Assembly (NCBI GenBank): GCA_025093555.1
Contig: JAIWNF010000039.1
Span: 434,001-498,000, forward strand
Length of the DNA stretch: 64,000 nt
Origin: Circinella umbellata
Lineage: Eukaryota > Mucoromycota > Mucoromycetes > Mucorales > Lichtheimiaceae
Reading direction: 5' to 3'
Part shown: in pieces, positions 49,923 to 62,281 of the stretch
How the letters are laid out: each line of letters opens with the position of its first letter
How positions within the stretch are numbered: the stretch's first letter is position 1
Program-made: the position numbers and the translations under genes
Notes under the pieces: generated by a model
Databases searched by the model: none
Told to the model about the DNA's origin: nothing
The model's input: only the letters and a program-made list of their open reading frames with translations

Positions 49923-50597
49923 TAATATATATGTGGTCCATCTTTGCATGTAAATATTGACAGTATATTTTATTACGTTCTTTTTCTGTGCATCATATTT
50001 CAAAATAAAGATTATAGAGAAAAAATAATAAAAAAGAAGGAGAAATTCTTATGATATACATTGAAAAAGCTAAACAAATATGCAATATCATATGTTGCTA
50101 TTGGATCTAGCAACAAGCAATAGCACAATTCTGAAATTTTATGGTTTGATAGATTATAATGAAGCAAAAAGAAGAGAAAAGAAAGGGGGTAATCTTTTGT
50201 TTTACATATGCAAAGAAGTGTGGAAAGGGAGGGTGTCTTGTTTAAAGACCCCTTTACCATAATATTATGTTTACATCGTCTGCCGTGGTTTTTCTCTTGC
50301 TTCCGAAAACTCCCTAAAACAGTTGCATATATTTGATTATAAGTCATATCATTACTATCAACTCATTCGATATATTCTGCACAAGAGAAAGAGAAAAAAA
50401 AATTTTTTTTGCTTTTATTTTTTTTTCTTTCACGCTTTTTCTTCTTTACATTTGTTATACTCTGTTAGTTACATGCTTTAATATTATATAAAAATACTAC
50501 ACTCTATATTAAATTACTATTACCGCTATTATATATATTAATACTATTATTATTATCCGTCAGTTAATTATTATTGATATAAGGAATCCTTTTCGAT
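49923..50597. other. Spacer, no supported gene
   Basis: AT-rich spacer between XPA and the four-TM protein gene. ATT/TA repeats lie near 50530-50575 just before the next start codon. No coding signal on either strand. Confidence 0.55.
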
Positions 50598-52563
50598 ATG
50601 CGTATTGTTCATCTTATTAATACTGTGCGCTTTCTAGTGCTTACTGTCAGCTTAATTGCATTTATATGTCATATAATACAGTGCATATTATTATCAGAAT
50701 ATCAAAGCAAGGTAAAGTTTCACATGAAAAAAGCATATATCAAGAGATCAGTAATATTCAAATAACCACAATAACCAATACCAAAATATAATAATTTCTC
50801 TAGACAAAGATACCCACCTGGACTAGTGCAGGTCATTGGCAGGTATGAAATTTATATACAACACTATACTATAAGCGGATCTACAACACTTAGCTAACAT
50901 ATCTTTCTTTTTTCTTTAATGTCATTGTTACCCTTGTTACATTATAATAATGCAGTATTTTTTATGGTATATTGGTCTCTCAATTTCAACTATAAGCGGA
51001 GTTTTTGTTTGCACGAATGCAGGTTGCTGCAAACGAGGTTATAGACAACAAAGTGACAGATATCTCGGCATACTGAACGCACTCCCGCTACTAATCTCAC
51101 TTCTGACTGATATTTTTGTTGGCGGGCCGGAACCGTGGACAGCAGGGACCGTTAGCTTCGACCGTCCTCATACAAAGTTATTTCAATCTTGTGTTGTATT
51201 GGATTCTCAATCTGTGGATCAACAATATCCCTTGCTCTATCAACGGTTCGTATTTTTATTTTGTGCAAAAGAGCAGGCAAAAAAATAAAGAAAAAAGGAG
51301 GGGGGAACAAGAGAAAGAGAAAGTTTGTCTTTTTTTTTTTGAGCGAGGAAAAATCCAAAAGTGAAAAACAAATGAGACTAAATACATATAATACTTTTAA
51401 TACTTGACAGATGTCTTTTATCAGATGGAACATGGCTCGGTGCTGCAGTTGCTTGTGTATTATGGATTATGTTAGCATGTCTTGTCATATGGGCTAAAAA
51501 CCCGACCATCAAATCTAATTCTGTTTCAGTCGCTCCTGCCAAAGAGCCAAAATGGGGTCGATATATCCCAGAACCTCCACCATCGCTCCGGTCATGTACT
51601 TTGCCCATCGTACCCCCTCCTCCGCGTAATGGGTCGATCGGGTCACAGCAAAATTCTTATTATCAACCACGATCGGATGTTTCATTCGATAGTCAACCCT
51701 CATCTTCTGATTATTACTATAGTGCGGGTAATCGAAACCAATTTTCTTCTAATTATAACGAATCACCTTATTCACCGACTACTACAACAGATTATAGTAG
51801 TCCTTATAATAACTATACCAATAGCTATAGTACTCCTACTTCTCCTTACTATAACAGCAGTAGCAGTAATCATTCTCAATTAACACCCATGTTACCTATG
51901 GTACCGCAAATGGATATAATTGACCTATTCGATAATACAGCAGGACCACCTAATTCAAAAACAGATCGTACAGACTCCAATAATAAAACATCCTCTGGTC
52001 GTTTCTCAGGCTTATTTTCCTCTCCTGCATCTCCAACAACACAACAGTTACCATTGGCACAATCAATGTCACCTTCACCACATTTCCCACCAACAGCATT
52101 ATACCAGCAGCAGCAAGAAAAGCGTATATCATGGGGATTTTCAAATTATCAATACAATCCTACAAATGCTTCAAGTGGAGCACTACCTCCACCATATTTA
52201 AATAATTCAGCATTACCAACATCTCCGACATCACCTACTACATCACTACCTAGTAATTATATTAAGCGACCATTATCAGGTCAGCATAGTTATAATTATC
52301 GTCACTCCGTTGCTTCAGCATCATCATTTGGCTATTTTTCGTCACCCAGTAATAATTCCCCATCCAGAGCAATAGCAAGTAATAAAGATTATCATTCTAT
52401 TGGTAGTAAGCATAATAATCGTTATTCATCGCCTCCTTCCTCAACACCTGGAGCTGATAATAAATCTTATATAGAAGCACGTCGCCCATCAATTGTTACA
52501 GAGGACCCACTGCCATCTTCTCAAAAACATCAACAGTATAACATGCATCGTTCATCGTTTTAA
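50598..52563 (+). CDS. Four-TM (MARVEL-like) protein with disordered C-tail
   Basis: Four exons (50598-50711, 50804-50842, 50956-51245, 51411-52563) encode 531 aa. The first ~180 residues hold four hydrophobic segments: about 8-32, 52-72, 84-104 and 156-176 (LGAAVACVLWIMLACLVIWA). Cysteines in the second and third soluble parts (CTNAGCC, LFQSC) complete a layout like fungal MARVEL/Sur7-type small membrane proteins. The remaining ~350 residues form a cytosolic tail rich in Ser, Pro, Tyr and Asn, with many SP/TP sites (SPTTTTDYSSPY, SPTSPTTSLPS), suggesting a phosphorylated scaffold. The second exon is 39 bases. No catalytic motif is seen. A role at plasma-membrane domains is only an analogy, and other four-TM families are equally possible. 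Confidence 0.7.
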
Positions 52564-53472
52564 ATGTTATATTAATTATTGTAAATAAATCTTTCTTCAT
52601 TTTCGAAACTTAATCAGCCAAACCCTTTTTAATCAGCCATATACATACTCCTCTTTCCACCCCCCTTCTTTCCCATCCCCCCTCCAGTGTTATTATTATT
52701 ATTATTATTTAAAGTATTAGTTGATGATAATCTCCTTCCATAGTATCCGGTCCCCTATATGCAGTGTTGCTTCTTTGTTTGACGTACATTTTTTTAAAGA
52801 AAAACAAACCCAACAGAATAAACCGGATACAACGATTTTCTTCCCCTTCCCTATCACATAAATGCACCCCTCAATTAATTCTACCAAATAGCATCATATC
52901 CCTCTCATAAATAAACAAACTCTAAATCGATTAATTTTCCTATATCTGTCTTAGAATGAGGAGTGTTTCTGAAATGTTCATTAACTTTCTATAGGTAAAC
53001 CAGCGCAAACTTGTATAGCATACAGTTTGTTGTTCGTAGTTTATCTGCTAAATCCAATATACGTATCACCAGGTCTAAAATTAATTAAAGCGTCTCCCCT
53101 GTTGTATAATGTCTATTTCTTCTGCTTACAGTATATGATCAGTTGAATTACGTTTAAATGACTTGCTCTGCCGACTATATCATTTATAAGATAACATGAT
53201 GCATGCACTCTAAGGTTTGCTATTAGTTTTAATTTTTTTTTGAATGTTAATTATAATAAACTGTCAGTAAACAGTGCACAAATTAAAAAGAGAGAGAATG
53301 ATAATAATGATAGACAAACAATAAATATCATGTATCATAATTGACAGACAATGTAATGTAGTATATATATCCTCTCTCTTCTTCAGCAAAGTAATAATTA
53401 GAATAATGATAAAAAATATGTTCTATTTTCAAAATATTAATTTATTTTCTACATAATTTTTTCTTCTTTTGT
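52564..53472. other. Spacer, convergent 3' ends
   Basis: Between the four-TM gene (+) and TIM50 (-). Contains an ATT tract at about 52689-52710. Nothing else recognised. Confidence 0.55.
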
Positions 53473-55504
53473 TTATTGTTGAGGTTGTTGAGGTTGTTGT
53501 TGGTTATCACTTCCAGGTGGTGGAACAACAGGTTGACCCTATTAAAAGTATAGTTTTTAAAGTTAATTTTATAATTCTTGTCCTCTTTTTCTAATTCAAC
53601 ACAATCAATCATCTAACCCTCTCCCCCCCGCCCCAACTTACCGAAGATACTTGAGACATTAAATCCCACACAGTCATCTTCATATCCTTCATTTTTTCCT
53701 TTTGTGCTTCCATTTCCTTCTTCATCATTTCATCTTGTTGTTGTCTCATTTGAGCATGTTCAGCAGAGAAAGTTTCACGGATTTGCTTTCTCATTTGTTC
53801 AAGTTGAGTAGGAGGTGGTCCTTGCTGAGCATCTTGACCAGCGGGAGCAGCACCGCCAGTTAATAAAGAGCCAAGATTACGAGGTTTCGATGTTCGCTCT
53901 TGTTCCCATTCTAATCTATGTTGATCATTGTATTTTTTCTCCCACTCTGCCCATTTTGAAGGAAGATAGCCACCTTCCATAGCCTTTAAAACGGGTCGAA
54001 CATCGGGCACATTGAATAATGCAATACCTATAATGTCGTTGATATTTTCGTTACCAAATTTCGTAATTAAATCGATTAGCTATCTAGCCATTCTGCGTAC
54101 ATATAAATATTTTACTGATTTTTTTCCCCTTTACCTTCTAAGAAAGGAATATATTCCAAAAGTCCTTGATCATTAGGTTTGCCAGTGAATGGTCGTAATG
54201 GGATACCGTTTTCGGGTTGCATAGAGTATGCTTCTGGGTTGGAGTCCATAATAATAACCTTACTCATATCACGGTTCAAATGAGACAAATCCTTTACGTA
54301 TTTTCCATCAACATAGCGAGTCGATTCACGATAAAGTCTGTACATGGCATATTGATAAGGGTCGAGAGAGTCGAGAATAGGTTGCGCGTTCTATATATAC
54401 ATACATCCAACATTAATATTATAACCTAAATTCGGGTTTTTTTTCTTCTGTTTCCTGTTCTCTTACCATTGATGTTTGAGAAGTAAAGATGACAATTTCA
54501 AAGAATTGAGACAAATAGGCTAAGAAGTAATCGACACCAGGTCGTTTGGCATGACGCCATCCATGTTTGCTCTAAATAAAAGAAAAAAGTAGCATATGTA
54601 TTTATTCCATCCATTAGATCCATTTTTTTTAAACCGCCAAGTATAATCAAATTTCCTCCACCCCTTTTCATTCATCTTGAAAAATTTCCTTACATCCCAA
54701 GTCGAGTGCACCAATGTATCGTCCAAATTGATCACCAAGGTATAAGGACGTTGATATGGTTCTGGAAGAGGATCAGGAAGTAATGTTTTCCACATAGGTT
54801 CATGCATTTTCTTTTAATAGAAAAGAGAAAAAAGATGAAGTAAAGAAAAATAAGGTTAGGAGCTATAATTCGTTGTATTCAGCTATATCCCCTCCCCTAA
54901 ACCTCCCCAATCACAAAAACAAAGAAAGCTACCTGTTGGAATTCACTATAACGATCGACACAACGGTGGTAAGCAGCTGAAAAAGGATCTTCGTTGGCAT
55001 ACTATTAGGAATTTCCACTATACGTTAGTAACTCTATCAATTTGATATCAATTAATTCATGTTGCCAAAGTATGTATACATACCTTGTCGTCGCGACCAT
55101 CGTCGAATGGACGTCCTGGGAGAAAGAAAATTAAAACACAATAATAAATTGATTAACTAAGTATTATCCTTTTTGACAACTTGAGACGAAATAAAATAAA
55201 ATAGGTCGGTTACAAAATTACCATAGTAGAAGAGCGTGCCAAGTACACCACCAGTAAGAGCACCACCACCTAATGCATAAGCTTTCCAATGGCTATCTTT
55301 TTCATTTGCACCCTTCGAGGGCTTCTTGTCACCTTTTGGTAATGTTGCTTTACGGCTGCTGCTACCGCTAGCACCACCTGTCTTTTGTGCTAATGCTTCT
55401 TCTGCAAGCTTATGTGTTGCTTTTAAAGTTTTGTCAGTGGTTTCTGTGGAGTACCCACGTCTTGCTGCTCGTTGAAGAAGTCGTGTTGCTGGGGTGCGAA
55501 ACAT
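53473..55504 (-). CDS. TIM50: Mitochondrial import receptor subunit Tim50
   Basis: Inner-membrane receptor of the TIM23 complex that takes presequence proteins from TOM. Eight exons on the minus strand (55504-55222, 55115-55084, 55001-54933, 54810-54694, 54571-54467, 54390-54135, 54027-53642, 53538-53473) encode 437 aa. A presequence ([20 protein letters not shown]) and one TM segment (about 75-95, [18 protein letters not shown]) precede the FCP1-like domain: [80 protein letters not shown], and [21 protein letters not shown] Gln/Met-rich coiled end ([16 protein letters not shown]) and a short Gln/Pro tail complete it. Exon 2 (32 bases) links [11 protein letters not shown] to the TM. Frame is continuous throughout. 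Confidence 0.95.
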
Positions 55505-57634
55505 GCTTTATTTTTTTTATATGTAACCTTTCTTTCGCGCGGTAAACTAAGAAACGGGCCTGGTCTCTCACTCCGTGATAGAATTGTATGGAAGCAGTGG
55601 CTTGTAAATAACGCCTCTGATTGGCTGCATAATGTTGTTTACTAAAATAGGTTGTTTTGATTTGTGGGGTCATGGTTGTCCATTGCTACTGCACAAAAAA
55701 TTATTAAATATAATATTTTATGTTATTATTGAAATTATAATTTTATATAAAACCAATGGATTGTTATTAAAGCTATATTATCATAACTATTTTACAATAT
55801 CACTGCCTATTTATTAGATATTAGATGATAAAATCTAAAATAACTGATACTGGGATATAACGTTTTTTGATGAATGCCTTATTTGAGTACTTTTTTTTAT
55901 TGATTTAAAGATATACTATCCAAAAGCCGTATTAAATTGAAAAAGGAGAACATTATATAATACATCACGTTGCTTAAAGTTAATAATAGTAATAATAATA
56001 TTAAAACTATACATCAGTACATATATGAAAAGGTTGCATACAGTAAAACGTGAATAAGGTTTCAACTTTTGAAGAATAATAGGAGAATTTACTACAAAAG
56101 TACAAAATACACGTAAATATGCGTCAAATGAGTTTTTTTTTTTGGCCACTGCGTGATCACCATCATTTAATTCCCAGGACGATCAACGGTAGACTATACT
56201 ATATAACGGGATGATCAATTGAGCAACATACTAAACCCAATTATTGCCCTAAATATTATATAATGGGAACACAGTATTTATTTATGTATTCGGCAAACAA
56301 AACATTGATGAAGCTTGATTTGAACGGAATAACTCAAGGACATTTTTTATAAATGAGTTTAGGACTTCACGCCTATAAATATATTATATATTATTTATTA
56401 TATTAGAAGATGCGATGTAGAGCTTTTTATTGAAGTCGTAAATATTCCTCTTCATTCAAAAAACAAAATGTTCTTTATTCAGTATTAGAATAAAATAAAA
56501 GATTCTTTTTATTTCCCTATAAATCTATAGTTTTCCACTTTGAGTTGAAGGTTCGTAAAGAAGGTGGATCCCAGATCCATTGTTTCTATTACGTTATTCA
56601 AACGCCGTTCCAAAGAGAAAGGAAGCAGAAGAAACAGAATGGTAAGATAAACCATGCGGAGTAAATATAGGGTTTCTTGGATCTAGTAACTTAATTTCAT
56701 AGATATTTAGTTAACAGAATCAATTAGAACAGTATATGCAAAACAAACAAATCAAGAAGGGCCATTATTACAGATATATTACATATATACTATTATAATA
56801 TATACTATTATTATCACTGTTATTATTCTTCAATTAAAGATGAAGCAAGTACTTCTGTATACGTATCATCTCGAAATATTGGCAAGGGTAGTAAACTTTC
56901 TTCTACAAAAAGAAAAAGGGACCTTCCCGCTTCCTACAAAAACATAATGAAAAAGGATAGATATTCCGCGGAACAAGATGTCAAAAGACGTAAATGCGCT
57001 AGACTTTATATATGAAAAACAGCATCAATGGACCGCATCCCAATAATGATAGATAAATCTTATCTAGCATGGATAGATTTTTTTTCTTTTACAATTGTAG
57101 AAATATTCCCACCAAAAAGTAAAATATAAATGGTTGGTTCAAAACTCTTTGAACTTTTTGATTATTATGAGAGGTTTCATCGGGAAATAAATTATATAGG
57201 GCATAAATCCTCTTTTATGCTCTTATTTCATGTGTATGGCAACAAATAAAAGTAAAAATCCACGTAAAAAAAATAATAATAAAATATACAAGGTTATAAA
57301 GGTAACACGGTCGTAAAGAAAGTGGCAAAGGTGGAACGATTTTTAGTTTTATCTCATCAAGAAAAGAAGCAGAAGTGCTACTCCTTATAATGATAATAAA
57401 GGAGTTATAACTTTTTTTTATTTAAAGAAACATGATGTAATTATGCACCTAGTTTTATTAGAATAGCGGCAAATGCCACTTTATATTTCGAAAGCGTTTA
57501 CCACAGATAAATATTATACTATATAGTATTTTACCTTCTTTGTCAATTTAAGTACCTCATTAATATATATATACGTATATTAAGCTTTAAGATTATATGA
57601 TATAACCCGTAACTTTCGTTTATCAAGATGAAAT

Positions 57635-58090
57635 GTGATTTTGAAAACCTTAAATACAGGGTTTTTTCTAGGTTTAGGCGGCTATACTTTTTCAATTGAA
57701 CTCGATGGATCAATTTTAGGTATTGGTGGATTTTGTATTATAAAGTCAGCATTAGTTCGCCTAAAAGTAAGTACAGATTATTATACTATTACTTTCACAC
57801 ACATTGAGTGTACCTAATTCAGCCGTTGAAAGTTATATTTTTTTTTTATTCAGCTTTGTCACAAGCAACCGAAAATGTTACACAAGGACGATTATATAAT
57901 ATTTTGGTATTTTCTTGTAGAACAACCAGACTTAATGAGTTCAATCCCCATAGCAACCCCTCATTTTTCTTTGAAAGGGATGGAGTCACTGAACCTCCCC
58001 CGAATTTCATTATGTCAGTTTTTATGTTTAGTTGTTGATGTTGTGATTATTAATATTTATATAACTACAATCACTAGATTAATGGAATAA
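57635..58090 (+). other. Possible small membrane-protein gene or remnant
   Basis: Two frames can be joined by a good intron (GTAAGT donor at 57767, CAG acceptor ending at 57853). The first reads GFFLGLGGYTFSIELDGS and then LGIGGFCIIKSALVRLK; the second begins LCHKQPKMLHKDDYIIFWYF and ends in a hydrophobic helix (LCLVVDVVIINIYITTITRL) with a stop at 58090. No ATG starts the first frame; an ATG at 57628 is out of frame by one. It may therefore be a broken gene, or lack an upstream exon. No family recognised. Another frame of the second part (ENVTQGRLYNILVFSC) also looks protein-like, which weakens the model. Confidence 0.25.
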
Positions 58091-58602
58091 ATTTGTCAGC
58101 AGGTAAACAGCATAAAGCATAAGAAAGTATAGCTACCTGTGTAACCTAATAGTAGTGAATGGCTGTGTTCCGTATATTAATATCATTTATTTTTGTTGTG
58201 TGAGGTGGTGTGTGTGAATAACAGGGATCATGTCATTTTCACACTTTTTAAAATTATTTGATGTAATGTTATCAATTAAACATACAAAACTGGCCTTTGT
58301 TTTCAAATCACATATTATCGGTGTCAGCCGAATCACTTTTTAACATTAGATAGAGTTCAACTAAACTAATAATAATAAGACTGATGTTATAATAAATAGA
58401 ATTTGCTATAGAGCTATAGCTACTATATAAATATGTTTTGTCATGATGTCTTTTCCTTTCTCAAGACTTCGTAAGAAAAAATGATGGGATGGTCATGATT
58501 TTTTTCTCTTTTTTTTTGATCCGACCTTTAAACGAAAGAGTAAACTGACCGGAAATTTCCATCCAATCGACGTTTTTCTTTCTCCAAATTTGTATTCCAT
58601 AC

Positions 58603-58640
58603 AACGGGGAAATAACACTTTTTGAGATAATTTCCCCGTT
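58603..58640. repeat. Inverted repeat upstream of sugar porter gene
   Basis: AACGGGGAAAT at 58603-58613 is repeated as its exact reverse complement ATTTCCCCGTT at 58630-58640, with a 16-base AT-rich loop. It is GC-rich against its background and lies about 810 bases before the sugar porter ATG. It could be a dimeric regulator site or a transcript hairpin. Confidence 0.6.
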
Positions 58641-59448
58641 AAGTAGCTGGTCTTTTTCAGATTTTTATATACTGGGCATATATAACTTGCAATGTGGAAT
58701 ATATTTGAAAAGAAAAAAAAAATAGCGAGAGAAATATAAATTGATTTTACATCAATACTTATAATTGAGATTTAAGATCTTTATATTATGAACAAATGAA
58801 AGAGTCACGTAGAGGAAAAAGAATAATGCATTTCGACTCTTATAAAGTTAATCCAAAAGGGGTATTTCCCTCTATTTAGTTTACGAAATAAATAAAGTAA
58901 CAAATTGTACCAAATAATTCCGCATGATGTTTACTTCTCTGAAGTCTGACAACCTAAGTATATATGATCATGTGGTTTTAGTTAACAGCAAAAAAAAATT
59001 ACATGGGATCCGCGGTAGATTTTAAAGCCCAACGTTTGAAAAATATAAGAAACTTGACTGCGATTCCAATGATTTTAATCAAGTACTATTGGTGAATATT
59101 GTATTTTCTTTTGAAAATAAAGTGCGGAAAGATGGGTTCGATTGTGGGGGAAAGCATAAAAGAAATAAAATATAGAACTCGGAGTTCGCACGAACAAGCG
59201 CGGGGAAGTGTGGGGGTGAGGATCAAAGAGAAAAGAAGATTTCCCCACAGTCAGAAAAAAAAATCCCCATTTTCTTCCTTATGGAAGAAATTGATCCCAG
59301 ACGCCATACACAAAAAAAATGGGCTTTCGAGTATATATATAACGGATAATTCTTGTCATATTTTTTATTTTTTATCTAACTTATAATATCTGTCAATTTT
59401 TTTTTTACTACCTATTTTTTTATATAATCTTTCAATACTTAACAAATA

Positions 59449-61509
59449 ATGGCACCTATTATCGCTGTAAGAGAAGCGAAGGGTGATCCCAATATCAAAT
59501 CTGATGCTGGAGCTATCCTCTATCTGTAAATAAATCTTATTTCAGTTTTTCTATATACATTTGTTATAACAATAACGAACACTAAAATTAATAATAACTG
59601 ATTATTTTTTTTGACAACAACTGAAATTTATTATTTTTTATTCTCGAATAACTAGTAATACTGCATTTGCCGCGCTTGGCGGTTTCCTTTTTGGCTGTAA
59701 GTTTCAAATATGGAATTGATCCTCCTCCTTAAACAATGATACTATGTAAATTAAAACTAACTTATGCATAACAAATAGATGATTTCGGTGTCACTAGTAG
59801 TGTCATGGTTATGGAACCTTTTCAAGAATATTTTGCTCCATTAACACCTGGTCTTCGAGTAAGTTTGGTTTCTTTTTTTTTTGGCAATATAATAAATTTA
59901 TCAGCAGAAAGAAAAAAGATAGGAGAAACCTAATATGTATATATATATATTTTTGTTTTTACTAGGGTGCTTTAAATTCACTCATGGGTACTGGTGCCGT
60001 TATTGGTTGTATTATTGCTGGTTGGATGTCTGATAGATGGGGTCGTCGTGACAGTGTTGCTATTGCATCTCTTGTTTTTATTGTTGGTGGTGTCCTTCAA
60101 ACTGCTTCTGTACATATCTCTATGCAACTTGTTGGTCGTTTTATTTCAGGATTAAGTGTTGGTGCATGTTCAGTGTTGTGTAAGTTATCAATTTTTTGAA
60201 TGGTTGGATGTATATACATATACGCATGATACTCTCTTCCTCCTTTTTTGGATATTGGAAAATCTTATTCAAAAGTACTTACATCATTTTTTTATTTATA
60301 GCACCAATGTACAACGCTGAATTGGCTCCCAAAGAAATTCGTGGTCGCCTTGTCGGTTTTCAACAACTTATGATCAATACTGGTTTGCTTTTGTCTGGCT
60401 GGATTGGTTTCGGTACTAACTATATTACAACTGATTGGTCATGGCGTATTCCTTATCTTATCCAAGTCGCTCCTGCTATTATTCTTTGTTTCGCTCCCTT
60501 TGTGTTACCTCGGTCGCCTCGTTGGTTGGTTGAACAAGGTCGTATTGAAGAAGCGCATAGTGTTCTTGCCAAGATTCATGGTAAAAACGATTTTGATCAT
60601 CCTTACGTATTGATGGAATTGCAGGAAATTAAGGATAACGTCGAACTTGAAAACAACATTGCTGTCAGCAACTACTGGGAAATGCTTAAGGATAAAGCAA
60701 ATAGTCGGGTTCTTTGGGTTGGATGTTCGATTGCTCTTTTCCAACAATTGACGGGTGCTAACGTTATCATGTACTATGCTCCTCTTATGTTTAAACAAGC
60801 CGGTCTCGATGGTAACATGTCACTTTTGGCTAATGGTATTAACTATATTGTCATGGTTCTCTTTTGTTTGCCCGGTATGTGGCTCGTTGACAAGATTGGC
60901 CGTGTCAAACTTATGGTGATCGGCTCCGTTGGTATGTGTGTTGGATTTATTTTGATGGCTGCATTATATGGTGGTTGTGGCTACACTGAATACAGTGAAG
61001 CCGAGCTTATGAACGTTGTCAACATGAGTGAGAATCCTCAAGCTGCCAATGCTGTCATTGCCTTCATCTTTATCTTTGTCGCCTTTTATGGTACCACTTG
61101 GGCTCCCGTTGCCTGGATTTATATTGCCGAAATTTTCCCTCTTCGTATTCGTTCCAAGGGTTTCGCTTTTGCTTCTGCTCTTTTATGGTGTGCCAATATT
61201 CTCGTTGGTCAAGTCACTCCCGTTTTGATGGATGCAATCACCTGGGGTACTTATCTGATTTATGCTGTTATTGGTATTATCATGTTGGTCTGGGTTATCT
61301 TATTTGCTCCCGAACCCAAGGGTATGTCATTGGAAGAAATGGAAGTTGTATTCCATGGACCTATCATTGTTACCAAACTTGATTATGCATCTTATTTGGA
61401 AGCTCACAGAGAAGAAATCGAACGTAAACGTGCCGAAGTTGCTGCCGCTGCCGCAGGCCACAAAGTCAACGCAGGTTCCTTTACTGAAAAAGCCGAAGAT
61501 AAAGCATAA
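59449..61509 (+). CDS. Sugar/H+ symporter (MFS sugar porter family)
   Basis: Five exons (59449-59525, 59656-59696, 59779-59858, 59966-60179, 60302-61509) encode 539 aa, the usual length for fungal hexose transporters. Twelve hydrophobic segments. Family signatures: GGFLFGYDFGVTSS (TM1), GWMSDRWGRRDS (loop 2-3), VGRFISGLSVGACS, MYNAELAPKEIRGRL, QQLTGANVIMYYAP (TM7), DKIGRV (loop 8-9), and PEPKGMSLEEME after TM12. The usual PESPRWL motif reads PRSPRWL here. The donor after exon 4 is GTAAGT at 60180, giving SVL-S-PMYNAEL. The last exon uses many C-ending codons (GTC, GCC, AAG), suggesting strong expression. Exact sugar cannot be inferred; hexose is most likely. Confidence 0.92.
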
Positions 61510-62281
61510 TATTCTTAATATTATTATTAATTATTTAATCAACATAATGATATAATTCACCTTTTTATTCATCCTTTTTTTTATCCGGTTCTCTATTATC
61601 TCCCTTAATCTATTACAAAAACTTTCTTTTTATATCTTCATTTACTCTTCGTACTGGTTTGCGATTCCTCTTTTACATATGATATAAATATATTACTTAT
61701 TCTTCATTCTTTTTTTTTTTGCCTTTATATTTCCCCCCAAATACCTGTAGTATTATTTAACAATTATCTTATTATTACTTTATATTATGACTTTACTACC
61801 CATATTTTTTTTTTCTTTTTTCGTAAAAACGAAAAAAAAAATTATAAAAAAGAAACTAAAATAAATTTAATAGTTGTATATCTCAAAAAATATAGGGAAA
61901 ACAATTTTCTGATGATGTATATATGTGATGTAACACAATTTTCAAACCAGTATCATTTATACGTATGTAAAAAAAGAATGTTTGCATTAAACTATATGTA
62001 TTGTTCGGAATGCATTTTGCTCTATTGTTTTTTCCTTTACACTCAATATTGCCATAACTAACGCATGTCATTAGATTTTTTTTACGGATACCTTTGAGGA
62101 TATTGTTTTATTGCTGCTTTACTATCTATAAATTTTTGTAGTGCTGTAAACGAATTTGTATTTCTTAGTGCTAAATAATGTTGTCATGTCGATATATATA
62201 TATTTTGGAATGAAAGCATATAGAAAGAACTAGTTTCTTACCTAAAGGTTGTAACGATAAAAGCCCAGAAGAAAAATATTG
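61510..62281. other. Spacer, convergent 3' ends
   Basis: Between the sugar porter (+) and the exonuclease-type pseudogene (-). Poly-T and poly-A runs near 61706-61721 and 61809-61850. No coding sequence seen. Confidence 0.5.

Larger units (their letters stand above)
55505..59448. other. 3.9-kb spacer with sugar porter promoter
   Basis: Mostly AT-rich with no gene seen, except a weak candidate at 57635-58090 (separate entry). An inverted repeat lies at 58603-58640. A TATA-like TATATATATAACGG at about 59329-59342 sits roughly 110 bases before the sugar porter ATG. Confidence 0.5.
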
